Part shown: piece by piece, positions 41,085 through 53,179 of the stretch
How positions within the stretch are numbered: the stretch's first letter is position 1
Layout: each line of letters opens with the position of its first letter
Assembly: GCA_002786025.1 (NCBI GenBank)
Contig: NHNW01000045.1
Coordinates: 186,001 to 250,000, forward strand
Length of the DNA: 64,000 bases
Source of the DNA: Zasmidium citrigriseum
Lineage: Eukaryota > Ascomycota > Dothideomycetes > Mycosphaerellales > Mycosphaerellaceae
Direction of reading: 5' to 3'
The notes under the pieces: generated by a model
What the model was told of the DNA's origin: nothing
What the model saw: only the letters and a program-made list of their open reading frames with translations
Databases searched by the model: none
Position numbers and translations under genes: made by a program

Positions 41085-42784
41085 TCACCGCAGAAGAGGC
41101 CATGGCGGACTGAACCTTTTGTCACTGGCAGCCTCGAACAGCCACACATTGTTGCTGTCGCTCCCGATTCTGGTCGCTATATCTACCAAAGCATGCTGGT
41201 CAGCACTTCGTATCAAAAAAGCCACTTCCACATGTTGAATTACTTACTTGGAAACTGCGGCCTCACACCTGGTGGCAGAGTAGCCACTCCACGATACTCT
41301 GCTGGACTCGGGGTTCTTGATATCCCGCCCTTCACATACGCACTCGACACTTCTGAGACAGATGGTCTCCAGTCCGCCCAGCTATCGATCGTTCCCGTTG
41401 GGGAGTGGGCATTACGTTCACTTTGCGGCGGCAATTGCGGCGGGTATCTTGAAACTTGCGGCTCTGGATCCGTCATACATCCATCGTCAGGACTTCGACA
41501 GCACCGGGGACAGAAGCCTCTCAACAAGACTCTGTACGTCTGGACTGAACCGCAAAGAATCGCGAGATGGACTTCGACCTGGTTCCAGATCGCGGCATCG
41601 ACAACGTCGTAGTAGACATCGCGGCTCAACCACAGTGTCCAGATGTAGTAAGTCTTGATGCAAGATGCTATGTCTGATGTGAGTATTTTGCTAGGCTCTT
41701 TTAGACTTTTCGCAGACCTACCGACAACAGGCAGAATTCCGAGAGCGAGCAAGGCTGTCACGCCCCATTTTTGCCGCTGAGATGGTCAGCTTCACGAAGA
41801 TATTCGCATCGACAGCCAACTCACCCAAGGCAACTGGAGTCCTCTCAAGATGAACAGAGGTGCGACATAGACAGCGATGGAAGTCACCGCCGACATCACG
41901 TCCGTGGCGTTCCAGAACGCCCTCGCCGTCATCGGATCGATCGGCAATTTTTCCATGTTGTTCGGCCAATCCACGAGCTTGGACGGTGGAATGTAGGACA
42001 GCGGCATCACCACCATGGTCGCGACGAATTGGCCCAAGATGACAATTATTAGGGTATATACGGTCCAGCGCATCGGTTTCCGGTCGTCGATTCGGCGGTA
42101 TAACATTAGAAATGCTGTCGACACGGAAGAAGTCAGCCCTTGCATTTGTTGCCCCGGAGGCAGAGCTTCTGCACTCACAGAATTTGACAAAGAGAGTCGC
42201 TGCAGCGTAAACGAAAGCGGATGCAAATATGAGCTGGGAGATGGTCAGTGTTGCGGATTTTGAGCCTTGACATCAGCGCAACTGACATCGTAAAGTAGTG
42301 TTGCGGTTGAAAGATTTCTTTGCCCATCGTCGGCTACACGCACAAAGTCAGTAAGGTGGAATTGTGACCACGAGGATAGTCGCGCCATACTTGGAGTTCC
42401 GAATCCATGGAAAGCACCTATTGCAGTAAGCATCCTGTCGACAAACTCCCGCGGATGGACTGACCTATTGTGAAGATTATGGAGAGTCCGAATGCGAAGA
42501 CCTGAAATAGAAACGTCAGCCCATGTACTGCATGGCAACGGGCGAAGGACTCCCTTACCGCTCCAATAACCATGAGCACTATCACCATATTAGCATGCTG
42601 CCTTACTAATTCGACCCTTCGAATACGTACCATCCTCCGCAAACATCTTCCTCAACACAAAGAACCGGGAGTACAACCTAAAGCTAATGCCAAAGGTCGT
42701 CACCACCATCAACAGCACCGACAGCACGATCAGCAACAGCTGCCTGCTGCCGTTGTCGACCTCTGGCGCCTGCGAGGCCGCCAT
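41085..42784 (-). CDS. PTH11-like seven-helix membrane protein (fungal rhodopsin-domain family)
   Basis: A 402-aa integral membrane protein of the fungal rhodopsin-domain/SAT4 family that includes Pth11-like receptors. Ten exons: 42784-42631, 42578-42559, 42501-42465, 42417-42391, 42333-42287, 42233-42179, 42114-41825, 41776-41722, 41673-41248 and 41182-41085. Introns are 47-65 nt and the frame is continuous throughout. Features are SFRLYSRFFVLRKMFAEDV after helix 1, GFGTPTDD, LYRRIDDRKPMRWTVY, and Ser-Arg-Asp-rich loops. After the last helix, EVHLAILCG and a cytosolic Ser/Pro-rich tail follow. The last intron is inferred: without it the protein would stop at 41240, with it a coherent tail ending SPPWPLLR appears. 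Ligand unknown; no extracellular CFEM domain is present. Confidence 0.75.
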
Positions 42785-44999
42785 GATCGGAAACGAACGA
42801 GCACAAGGGAGAAGAGAAGATGACAGGAAACGACACAAGGGGGATGTGACGAACTAGATGTGAGGCGACAGGTACCTCTACCTCTCCCCACGTGAACGGC
42901 CTTGCATCGCTGCACCGTGCATGTCAACACAAAGCAGGGATGCCCAAAAGTCTCAAATTGCGAACGAGCGCCATAGCTTAGGGCCTGCTATGCGACGCTG
43001 CTATACATCGGCCTCTGGAGGTGAAATGCAAGAGTGTCCATGCGAGTAGCTTGGTAAAAGGTCATGTTATACCAGGGTTCCTGCTCTACCACAAGCAATA
43101 GCACGCTCTGGCCTCCGGTTCCAGAGGCCGTGTCCGGTTCCAAAGGGGTCTTACCGGTATGGCGATTCAGGGAGCTGTTTCGGGAACGACTCGAGATCTT
43201 TGCGCCACTTTGTGGTTGGTCTGCAGGTTGGTAGATAAGCTCACTTCCGCTTTGCATATGCTGCTTTCATCCACTTGGCGTTGGGAGCTAGAGTGGGTGC
43301 ATGAGACGTGGTTGTTGAGGTGTTGATAGCTTGCTGATGTTGCAGGCAGGAGTCTTCGTTTCGACACACGATCTGACACCTCTCTCGGCCCGGGGCTTTA
43401 CTCGAAAGTCAAACACCGGGCCGGTTGTTTTGAACTCGGCGAGTCGTGGTCTCTGTCTGTGCGAGCGAGTTTGAACTTCGGATGGCACTCCTACTCAGCT
43501 TTGGTCAGATTGCATCAGAGATCTTTCTTGGACGATGTCATAATCGTCAGTTGAGATGAGAACAGGGAGGTTGTGGATCTTGTGAACGGTCTTGCATATC
43601 CACCTGCCGTATGTCAGCTCCTTGACTCGACAGGATGTGCCGGTGCCGTTAGCAACTATTGGAAACGGTAAGAGCCTCGAGTAAGGCGAGCTGTTTTGAG
43701 ATGCAGTCCATCACATGAGCTCAAGAGCAGGAGGGTGATGGGAAAGCGTTGAACGCATCGTGGGGGAAGTCTTGGACGGGCAACAGAGGACAACAGACTG
43801 CGTCAACATCCGCGAAGCCTCACTCGCAACAAAACCCACGACTCATTAGCCGGCCCCGAACTTTGCAATCACATCACCAATATCAAACACCCATATGCCC
43901 CAGCGGCGGCGGTGATGTGATCACCCGGGCCGTTGTGCGGTCTCGGTAGTCTCCCAAACAATGGGTTTGGAGTCGCATGCGCCATCTACGATTCCAACCA
44001 CAGCCTGACTCGTACCCTGCAGCCGCAACCACGAACTAGCATGAACTTTGACACGGGGTTCTGGGATGTTGCCGGATCACTGCTGTTGTTGTAGCAGGTG
44101 TTTTGTTTGATGTGTTTCGAAGGCAGTGGTATGGGGCGGCTTTCTGCTTTCGTCTTTTCCTCACAGACGATCGCTGCTGAGGACGATCTGTTGTCGTCAT
44201 GAGGTTCTTTCATGATAGGACTCTGGTACGTGCAAGTCCTTTGACTCTCGGTTCACAAGCAAGACGGAGTGATTGGGCAAAAGAATGACGCCTTCATGAA
44301 GAGGTGGTGCGTACATTGCTGTTTCCTCTGTCCACTGCCTCTCTAACTTCAACTTTGAGACGGTGTGGCCCTGCTGAAGGCCCCAGGAGCCCCAAGAGCC
44401 CCGTCAGCCCCGCGAGCTTCGAATCAGCCGTGGGAAGAAGACATTCTCTGTTACTAAATGCTATCTAATTCGACTTCGAAGAATCACCAAATGGGTCATT
44501 GTCTTGCACGTGAAAAGCGGGGCCGTGCGAGCAAAGCCAGTGAAGTCACTGCGCCCTTCAGCTCTCGTGCGTAAAGCTCAACATCGATCGCACTGCATCC
44601 TTCTAATTGCCTAGTCTCATCGCAACCACCAACGAGAACAAGCCTCTCAGACATCACTAATCACTTTGCCTATGTGCCACAATCAAGGACCAAAAGAAAG
44701 AATACACCGGAGAAACAATGAATTGGCCCGCTCGCACTCGTACAGCTTATAGCTGCGACCGCAAGCCACGGATTCCGGGAGCGGATCGTCTTCGCTTTCG
44801 TGGTCGCCTACTTCAGCTGCGACTCCCAAAGCTGGACATGAAGACTGCGGGGACAGCCTTGTGACGACGATGTCTCTAGGCGGGACTGTGGGACGTTAGG
44901 TGAAGAGGTGTGACGATGTTATAAGAAGAAGACGCCATAAAGCCGCTGGACATTTAGGCTCCCTATACCATCCGACAGACACGGACAAGGAGTACGAAG
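42785..44999. other. Gene-poor 2.2 kb region
   Basis: This is the longest stretch without a gene here. It lies between the divergently transcribed PTH11-like and P450 genes. Small features: two copies of TCCGGTTCCA (43114-43123, 43133-43142), the first within a small inverted repeat, and imperfect AGCCCC-type repeats near 44380-44418. All frames are under 80 codons and have no domain. No tRNA or transposon features are seen. Confidence 0.45.
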
Positions 45000-46692
45000 A
45001 TGTCGGCCTTCCTGTACGTCACGGCCTTCTCGATCGCAGCGGCGTATGTCGCTGCTCGCAATGCAGTACCCTACTCTGCGGGGATAGCCTTCGTCTTGCC
45101 GGCGAGCTACCTTCTGTACCTCGTCTTTATCTACCCGTTCTTCTTCAGCCCGTTCCGCAAATTCCCCGAGCCCAAGGTCAGTACCTCACCTCCTCCCACG
45201 CTATTTACTTTAGACTTACATTTCGACAGGGCGCCAAACTCCCCTGGGGCCATGCCGCAGACATTCTGCAAGATCGCAATGGACCTTCGTACCGAAGATG
45301 GATGACGGAAGTTCCAAACGAGGGAATCATCCGGTTGAGGGTGCTATTCAACCAAGAACGTCTAGTGGTGACCTCGCCAGAGGCATTGAAGGAGATTCTT
45401 GTGACGAAACCTTATGAGTTTGCGAAACCAGCACAAGCTGGATTTCTCTTCCGCACATTGCTTGGGAATGGGGTTCTAGTTGCAGAGGGCGCCGAGCATA
45501 AGGTAAGACGACGCAAGAGGGTATAACTGGAAACTTGATGCTGAGTCTAGAATCATAGGGCCAACGCAAAGCTTTGCTACCAGCCTTCTCATTCCGGCAC
45601 ATCAAGGAGTTATACCCGCTCTTCTGGAACAAGGCCCGCGAGTCAACAGAGGAGATTGCAAAAGCGTCAAAGACCTCTTCCAGTGCTGGATCAGAACCGC
45701 AAAAAGCATACGAATGGGCCAGTCGAACAACCCTCGACATCATCGGACAGTCCGGCATGGGCTACGACTTCAACGCGACCTCGAATCCCGACGGAGACAT
45801 CATCCAACTCTACCGCAAAATTTTTGACAATGAGCCCCCGAATTTCCAGTGGACTTTTACGGGCATGTGGGCACCTTTGGAGATGATGTACTATCTTGGC
45901 CTGCCACCATTGCATGAAGGGAAAAAAATCACCGCCTATTTGCGGAGCTTCCTGACCGAGAGAGTCCAAGAGAAGCGAGCCCTCCTCGAGAAAGACTCAG
46001 TTTCCCAAATCGACATCCTCTCCATCGCCATGAAATCGGGCCACTTCACCGACGCCGAAGCCGTCGACCAAATGATGACCTTCCTCGCCGCAGGCCACGA
46101 AACAACAGCCTCCGCACTCACCTGGGCCATCTACCAACTCTGCAACCACCCAAAAATCCAGGAGCGCCTCCGAGAGGAAGTCCTTACTTCCCTACCATCA
46201 ATCAAAGACCCCAACTCCACGATCACCGCCCAGCAGATTGAAAGTCTCCCCTACCTCAACGCAGTCTGCAGCGAAATCCTCCGCTTCATCCCCTCAGTCC
46301 CCTGCACGGTCCGCGACGCCCTCGTCGACACCACAATCCTCGGGCACTACATCCCCGCAGGCACCCGTCTCCTCATCTCTCCTTGGGCCATGAACACCTC
46401 ACCCGCCCTCTGGGGTCCCGATGCCATGGAGTTCAACCCTGATCGCTGGATCAATGCCAATTCAGGAGGTTGTAAGAATAATTTCGGCTTTTTGACGTTT
46501 TTGCATGGGCCTAGGAGTTGTATTGGGAAGGACTTTGCGAAGGCGGAGTTTATGTGTTTGCTTGCGGCTTGGATGAAGAGGTTTAGGGTTAGGTGGCCGG
46601 AGGGGGGAGCGTTGGGGATGGATTTGCATGGGTGGGTTACTGTTAGGCCGGGGCATAAGTTGCCGGTTGTTTTTGAGGAGGTTGAGGGATGA
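45000..46692 (+). CDS. Cytochrome P450 monooxygenase
   Basis: A 527-aa ER-anchored P450. Exons are 45000-45176, 45230-45502 and 45559-46692; the 53- and 56-nt introns are phase 0. The N-terminus is hydrophobic (about 1-50), ending in PFRKFPEPK. The I-helix AGHETT (about 328-333) provides the oxygen-activation Thr; ExxR is in SEILRF; the heme-binding FLHGPRSCIG has its ligand at Cys471. All expected motifs are intact. The family number and substrate cannot be assigned from sequence alone. The second P450 in the window (50.4-52.3 kb) is only distantly similar, so this is not a recent duplication. Confidence 0.92.
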
Positions 46693-47143
46693 TGGGAGTA
46701 GAAGGATAGTCAGCTGCATTGGAAGCAAGCGTCAATGTTCTATTGTCAAATCAAGTGAAGTTGGTACTTGCATTCCGTGCCGAAGAGCCGCTAACACTCG
46801 CCGTAGCCTACCATGTGTCGGAGACCGACGGCAGAGTGGTATGATTGATGATGGATTACGAATTCAATTTTCATCCTGAGAAGGCCGAGCCTCATGCTCA
46901 AGCCGCCCAACTTTCAAACAATAGACGCAACCGATACCACATAGGTATGAGCTAGGTAGTCAGCTCCTCCAACCACCTCGCACGAAGTGAAAGCATCCTC
47001 CGATTCGCCACACCATACCATCCCAATTCGGCAACTGCTGGATTCGCACAAACCTCACGTCCAAACATAAAATCAGACGCATCCAAGCCCAACAGCCAGC
47101 CTCCAAACCAGAGTCCATCACCTGAAGCACAGATCCCACAATC
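46693..47143. other. Intergenic region
   Basis: It lies between the P450 stop and the SnoaL-like gene start on the same strand. No gene is seen. Confidence 0.4.
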
Positions 47144-47653
47144 ATGGACCGCCTCATCGCCGAATCCTCCATCCGCAGCCTTCTGCACCGACTCGCCTAC
47201 GCCGAAGACGAACTCGACCGCCCAACCCTCCTAACCCTCTTCAGCCCAAACAAACCCCTCCTCCTCGACGTCTCCAACCACCTCTCAACTCTCCCACCCA
47301 GCGAAATAACCCCCGCCGAACTATGGGACTCAATCTACCTCCACCTAGCAGGTTTCACAGCGACGCAGCATATGCTCGGCAACATGATTATAAATTTTGA
47401 GGGGGAAGGGTGCACGAAGGCGAGTGTGAAAGCGCAGGTGCGGGCGTATCATTGTATCGAGAGGGAAGGGGGGAAGGTGGAGAGTGTTACAGCGCATGGG
47501 CTTTGGTTGATGGACGTTGAGGTTGAAGGGGGAAGGTGGGTTGTGAGCAAGATTGTGATTCGGAGGGATGTTCCGCTTGATAATCCGGAATTGTATGAAG
47601 TGGCGAAGGCGAGGGTGGAGAAGGGGGAGGGGAGAGCAGCGAAGAAGGAATAG
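47144..47653 (+). CDS. SnoaL-like (NTF2-fold) protein
   Basis: A 169-aa protein in a single frame. The pattern SIRSLLHRLAYAEDELDRPTL, shown in two parts (SIRSLLHRLAYAED, ELDRPTL), then LFSPNKPLLLDVS, HLAGFTATQHMLGN and a beta-rich C-terminal half (VRAYHCIERE, VTAHGLWLMDVE, GRWVVSKIVIRRD) fits the SnoaL-like/NTF2 fold. Such proteins include small cyclases and hydroxylases of secondary metabolism as well as many orphans; no catalytic role can be assigned. Its 3' end faces the SGNH hydrolase with only 60 bases between the stops. Confidence 0.75.
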   Translation: MDRLIAESSIRSLLHRLAYAEDELDRPTLLTLFSPNKPLLLDVSNHLSTLPPSEITPAELWDSIYLHLAGFTATQHMLGNMIINFEGEGCTKASVKAQVRAYHCIEREGGKVESVTAHGLWLMDVEVEGGRWVVSKIVIRRDVPLDNPELYEVAKARVEKGEGRAAKKE

Positions 47654-47713
47654 AAAGGTAACAGTGCCAAACTTTCTCAAGTTAGAAGATTATTATTCGT
47701 TTCTTTGCGACAT

Positions 47714-48853
47714 TCATCGCCTTCTGGCCGGAGGTGGCGGTGGTTTCATTAGTCCTGTGAAGTGGGAATCGTCTTTGTCGCAGACTTTGGGTGGGAGTTC
47801 GGTGGGGAGTTCGCCGGCTTCTTTGAACCATTCGAGGGGCGAGCCTTGGAGGGCTGCGAGCCAATTTTGGGCCATCTTTCGGTAGCCAGCTATAATCACC
47901 GTCAGTATGTTCGAGGTCATATGAGTACGACTTCTTGATGAACGAACCATCATTTGGATGCAGATCATCGGCCAACTCCAACGCCATCACATGCGACTGA
48001 TCCACCATCTTGACATGCGCACCCTTCGCCTTCCTCTCCGCAATAACACCCTCAATGGCCGCATTAAAGTTCTGCACTCGCTCCTGTGCCTTCGGCGGTC
48101 TCTGGCCAGTGATCTTCGCCACCAGAAGCAAAGTGTCCGGACATTCGCAAAGAATCGCATCCATCAACACTCCCAGACGATGAGGTGCCTCATCGACATT
48201 GTCCGGTACAGGAGGATCAGCTTCCTTCAAGTCATTCGTGCCAGCATGCAATAAGACGACGTTGGGATGCTGCCGTAGAGTCCCCGAAGCCAACACCTTC
48301 TCCAACACATGACTGATCCTCGCGCCACCCCAGCCTTCATGCTGGTTGTCGAGGTTTTCCTTTCCAGAACTCTGAGAGCCGATCATGTCGACGGATTTGC
48401 TTCCTGCGAGTGATATCAGTATGCATACGGGTGGGGGACAGAAGTTGAGATAAGCCTTGCAGGCATGCAAGGGAGTCCTCCAGGACAAGGCTCCCCGGCA
48501 GCAAGCAGGCCCCGAAGAAATTCCGCACAACATACCTCCTAATCTCAGAGCCTGGTGGAGATTCAGTCGGTAGGAGTTCCCATCGCTGCTGCCGTCGCCG
48601 TACGTGATTGAGTCGCCCAGTGGTAATATTCGCAGGCCCATTCCTTCGGCGACGGGTTTGGGAGGCTGACCGGGACCTCCGAGCGAGCCGGGTTCTGGTT
48701 CTGGGACTGTGACTTTGACTGTGGCTTTGTAAGTATTGAGAGATACGGTGGCGAATGGGTTCGAGACTGACAGAAGCGGAAGAGGAGGATGGCGCCGGAG
48801 ACACACGCAATGTAGATGAGCAGCCTCGAGGGGCGGCTCAGCGTGGCCGTCAT
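47714..48853 (-). CDS. Membrane-anchored SGNH/GDSL hydrolase
   Basis: A 298-aa esterase/lipase-type enzyme. Exons are 48853-48772, 48718-48536, 48403-47948 and 47889-47714; introns are 53, 132 and 58 nt, all phase 1. The N-terminal signal anchor is LLIYIACVSGAILLF, followed by a Pro-rich linker. Catalytic blocks are ILPLGDSITYG (block I Ser), GWGGARI (II), LLHAGTNDL (III) and DDLHPNDAGY (V, Asp and His). The C-terminal frame is recovered only after the last intron; the unspliced frame runs on to 47682 and lacks the block V glycine-tyrosine. The 132-nt intron is the longest in the window. An alternative acceptor for intron 1 lies 12 bases downstream, also in frame. Substrate unknown. Confidence 0.83.
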
Positions 48854-49533
48854 GGCGGCGACGGGCAAGAAGGAAGCAGCAAAGGAACGGACGACGCGGA
48901 CGAGCGCAGCAACGAGAAGATCACGACGTGTCGAGGGTGAAGATACGCATGGATATGGCGGGATGGTATAGATGGAAATGCAAATCGCGGAGAAGGTGCA
49001 GTGCAGCGCTGCGGAGGAGGAGCTGGTGGCGCACTCCACGCGTTGGCGGCGACAGAGCGAGGCGTTTTGCTGCAGGAACGCCAAGCAGCTGGATCGTTGC
49101 TCCGAATTCGAGAAGGAGAGTCGCTCTAGCCCCGAAGCTTCCGTGGAGTGTCAAGTTACCTCTCACTCCGCGATTGGCCACGACTGTCAGCGTTTCATCC
49201 ACCCGCGAGCCTGCTGTCGCTCTCCCGTCTTGGCTATGCCCGACGCATGCTGGTTGGTATAAACCCAGGGGTAGTACTGTGCCCCTCGATTGCATTAACA
49301 TCTTCAGGAGACCTGTTTCTAGACGGCTGTGCAATGAAAATCAGATGGTATTGCTTGCACATGCCAAGTATCAACACCTCGGAGCGAATCTCCAATGCGG
49401 AGAGTTCGACCGTTGGCGCCTCTAGTCCGCTCTCGATTACGGTATGACCCTTCTCTGCCGAGAACCTACCACGCTTCCACGGTATCCCGAGGCACAAAAC
49501 CAGCCGACCTCCAGACCTCACTTCACCTCATGA
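48854..49533. other. SGNH hydrolase promoter region
   Basis: It lies upstream of the SGNH hydrolase. Several overlapping frames of 95-165 aa run on both strands between 48.9 and 49.5 kb with basic, low-information translations; I regard them as chance frames in GC-rich sequence. Confidence 0.4.
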
Positions 49534-50148
49534 TCACAGCTCTCCAGGCATCCTTAATCTAGGCACATCCTCCACCCTCGCCAACGGCACCTCCCCCTCC
49601 TTCCTCACCCACTCCCCAAAAGTGACCAAATGCGCACAACAATCCTCCGAACTCAGCGTCTCCATCTTGGCGCCCATTTCTGAGAAAATCTCACTCTCAC
49701 ATACCCTCTCCAAATCCCTCTTATTATACCGATCATAATTCGCCCTGCGATCATACAAATAAAAATGTCTCAAAAACTCTCTATTCTCCGGCCCAATCAT
49801 CCTCAGCCATCTGATCGGTTTCTCGACCGTGCGGTTGCGAAGGCAGTAGCAGGCCCGGAAGACGTTTTCTTTGTAGAAGATGGGCAGGGCGAGGGAGCGG
49901 ATGAAGCGACAGGTTTGTGTGAGTTCTGGCTGCGAAGGTGGACGTGCGAAGCCGGATCTCCAGGCTTCTTCGTCGGCGTGCAGGCGGTCGTTGCGGTTGC
50001 GGTAGGAGCTGTTGCAGGGGCAGTTGAGGAGGAGGGGTGAGTCTGAGATTACTACGAGTTCGTAGATGGTGAGTTGGAGTTCGACGGGGATGGTGAAGAG
50101 GAGGCATTTGTTGGTGGGCGGTGTTTCTGTTGTGGTTTGTTCGGCCAT
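49534..50148 (-). CDS. F-box-like/2EXR-type hypothetical protein
   Basis: A 204-aa protein in one frame. The N-terminal pattern LLFTIPVELQLTIYELVV followed by QPELTQTCRFIRSLALPIFYKENVF, shown in two parts (QPELTQTCRFIRS, LALPIFYKENVF), is typical of a large family of short fungal proteins with an F-box-like or 2EXR domain. Function is unknown. I chose the MAEQTTTETPP start; the frame is open 29 codons further upstream to an ATG at 50235. No membrane segment or signal is seen. Confidence 0.68.
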   Translation of the reverse strand: MAEQTTTETPPTNKCLLFTIPVELQLTIYELVVISDSPLLLNCPCNSSYRNRNDRLHADEEAWRSGFARPPSQPELTQTCRFIRSLALPIFYKENVFRACYCLRNRTVEKPIRWLRMIGPENREFLRHFYLYDRRANYDRYNKRDLERVCESEIFSEMGAKMETLSSEDCCAHLVTFGEWVRKEGEVPLARVEDVPRLRMPGEL

Positions 50149-50351
50149 TCCGTGTGTCGACTGAAATCGTGCTGTGATACTGATGACTTGTGAGCTGTGA
50201 GTAGTGAGTAGCGAGTAGCGACAGTGTTGATGCACGAAACTTGGATGCTCAGCTCTGAAGCAGGCAGCAGCTCATCCTACGCCAAGGCTGCTAGGTATAC
50301 AAGTCGTACACAACCGGTGAAGACTTGCATGTACGCGAAGCTGCCTGCCGG

Positions 50352-52332
50352 TCAAAGCTGTCTCTCAACAACTTTAATCGGCAACTCCTTCAACAACTCC
50401 AAATTGATATTCGCCACAATATCATCGCCCAGACTCCGAATTGCATCATCCCTCGTACTCTCCCACGCAGCTTTCTCGTTACCGCCACAAACCCTCAACT
50501 TCTCCTCCGAAACGACAAGCTCAAGCGAATACCTGCTATACATAGTCGCAAGGACAGCCGTCATCTCAACCATGGCAAACCTCTCCCCAGGACACTGCCT
50601 CGGGCCCTGGCCAAAGGGGAAGAATCTGGGCACGTTCAATTTCTCATCGTGCATGAGGTTGGGATTGTGAAGCCAGCGGTCGGGGTCGAAGTCTAAAGCG
50701 AAGGAGTTGTTCAGACGAGATCTTTGCTCGGTGGGAATGTCTCGGGGGGACCAGCGACTTGGATTCCGCCAGGCGGCGCCGAAGTGGAATTGGATGAGCG
50801 TTCCTGTTGGGAGCTCGTGAGGGATGCCTTGGGAGTCGAGGACTGTCGTAGGGGCGATTGTCTTTCGGAAGATGTGCTGGACGACGTTGTAGAGACGCAT
50901 TGATTCTTTGATGACGGCCCACATGGGTCCTTGTTGTAGAGGTTGGTGGTCTTGTTCGAAACTCCATTGCGATCGGTCTCGTCCCTTGAATTGCTGATCG
51001 AGCTGTTGTTGTATTCGCTTCTGCCAATCGGGGTATACGGCGAGTAAGAAGACGACGAAGGTCAGCGTGTTCGCTGTGGTCTCGTGGCCTAAGAATAAGA
51101 TTCATGTCAGTGTCGTCGAAGCGGTAGCATGTGTTCCATTCTGACTGACCTGCCAGGAGAGTGAGAAAGATGTTGCCGAGCGCATGGTCCTCGGGCAATG
51201 CATCCTTGCCTTCGCCCGTCATACCCGCGACCACGATGCTTTCTGTCTCGGATCAGCAATATGCTCCGTCTTTTTCAAGGTAAGTAGTCTACACACCCAG
51301 CAAGCTCTTGTTGGATTTGTTCATCGTCTCGACCAAGCGATCCAAAATGGTCTGCCGAAGCTCTTTCATATACGCCGTCCATTCAAGGAAAGCAGCATAC
51401 GCTTCTTTTGTCTTCCCGAAAGGCAGCCATCGCAATTGGTCCTTGAGGGGAGCTATAATATTGAGATTCGCGATGGTCTTGTTCAAGGCCTCTTCGAAGC
51501 CCATGCGATGCCCCGCAGGTATCGTATCCGCTGACGTCCAAGTCAAATTCTTGTGGAAGAATGTTGAGGACACAACATGGATGGCAAGCCTTGACATCCA
51601 AGGTTTCAGAACTGGCACCACAGAGCCTTTTGATATCCAGTGCTCGATCAGAGTCTGAGCTTGTTCCGATGACTCTTCCCAGACCATGGCGTGCGTAGCG
51701 GGTGTGAAGCCGGCGTTGACGACTCTTCGATGCTGCTTCCATTCTTCTCCGTCTGTCGTGACTATGTTCTCGCCCCAGATAGCCAAGAGCCGCATGATCT
51801 TCTGGTCTTGATGAATTCTCTTGGATTGAGAGACGATCTGGTTCATCACGACCGGGTCGCAGGTTGTGAGCATGTTGACGGTTGGTGTGGCCATGATCAT
51901 GGTGTCGCTGCCGGCTTCTTCGAATTGTTTGTGGGAGAACTGCCAGAGCTTCCAGCGTTGGACTGACCTGGATATAGATCAGTCTACATGACTTCCGAGA
52001 GAAGGCTTTACACTTTACTTCAGCCATGGCTTTGTGAGTGCATCTGGTAGGAACTCTAGGATTGGCACGATGAACTCATGGAGTAGTAGCCACCACGTCT
52101 CATTCATGTAGACGCTATTTTTGATCAGAAGAGCCAACACCAAGACTTCAAGCAGACCTACGGCGAGTAGAAGACTTTGAAGCCCGATGTCTGTGCGATC
52201 TTTGCATTCTTTCCAATTGCAGCGGCCCTGAGAAAGATGCCCGCAACAACGAGGCAACAAAAGCCCAGAAGCAAAGTAGTAGCCATTCTGAAAGACTGCA
52301 GTCAGTCGAAAGAGAAGACTCTCCGCTGACAC
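50352..52332 (-). CDS. Cytochrome P450 monooxygenase
   Basis: A 604-aa P450. Exons are 52332-52019, 51967-51297, 51242-51150 and 51088-50352; introns are 51-61 nt. The membrane segment LLLAVGLLEVLVLALLI lies near residues 53-70, so the first 45 or so residues may be an over-extension or may hide another 5' intron; the start is uncertain. Features are WKQHRRVVNAGFTP (C-helix), the I-helix AGHETTAN (split by the last intron between Gly codon bases), KESMRLYN (ExxR) and FFPFGQGPRQCPGE with the heme ligand near Cys525. Substrate unknown. It is divergently oriented to the crotonase gene, so a shared promoter is possible. Confidence 0.88.
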
Positions 52333-53179
52333 TGAATGAGAGATATTCTATCGCCTGGACCATTGAGCCAGTCTCCGTCTTGCAAGGATACTATACCAAA
52401 TCGCGAAATCGCGAGCCTTGAAGGATTGGCTGAACAATCCTGCAGCACACAGTTGAAGGAGCCGCTTTGAGGGCAGGATCGAGGACTCCCGGCCATCAGC
52501 TAGTCTTCCATGCCACCAGTTACTGTCGCTCGTAGACACAATGCCCGAGAGAAGGTCGGGTCGAAGTGGCATGCTGCTGTCAGTACCATACATGCTGCTT
52601 GCGTTGATTATGCTCTATGTGAGCTTCTTCGTAGTTGCGTCTGCATCTCTCTGAAGACAGTGTAGCGGTTATGGACCAAGTCTTGCACATGTCCCTGTCA
52701 TGCTGACGCAGGCGCTGAGCTTGTCGCTCGTAATGTGGTCATCTTTCTAGCACTCCCGGACGAGAGTCGCATCGGGACTGCGCCTGGTAGACAGCTGACC
52801 AAGACTTGGGAGCAGAAGATGTGAGAGTGCGATGGGGAAGGATGGAACGACCATGAAGAAGGAACGACGTCGCCCCTCGGCCGAGTTCGGGCCGACCTTC
52901 CGACCTCACAATCTCCCAGCCTCCTTCTTTTGCGTCTTTCCAACTCCGACTTGAATGACCTTCGGCAAAACAACTTTCTACAAATGCTCAGCATGATCAA
53001 ATCGCCATCTGAAGAAAATCACGGCTCAGTCCGAGTTGTTCGAGGCTCCCGCTCAGATCTGTACACATGTCGCGACGCCGAATGCGAAGGCGAATGACAT
53101 CCGAGGTCGCGCACGCTGACCCTCTTTTCAACAAGAGCATCAGCAACATCCGTCAGCTGCGGACATCTTAACATCAGAG
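52333..53179. other. Divergent promoter region of P450 and crotonase
   Basis: An 847-base bidirectional region. A minus-strand frame upstream of the P450 (52348-52593) has no domain; it could contain an unseen 5' exon. Nothing else is seen. Confidence 0.35.

Noticed and set aside
43081..43142. Repeated TCCGGTTCCA with flanking inverted bases, considered as a tRNA or small RNA
   Set aside because: No cloverleaf, no A or B box arrangement; too short to support.
45000..46692. Considered the two P450 genes as a recent tandem duplicate
   Set aside because: Intron positions, length (527 against 604 aa) and sequence outside the P450 motifs differ.
47682..47890. Unspliced C-terminus of the SGNH hydrolase running on to 47682
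   Set aside because: It misses the HPxxxGY block; the spliced frame ending at 47714 restores it.
48928..49425. A 165-aa plus-strand frame upstream of the SGNH hydrolase
   Set aside because: Basic low-information sequence in GC-rich promoter DNA; overlapping minus-strand frames are equally long.
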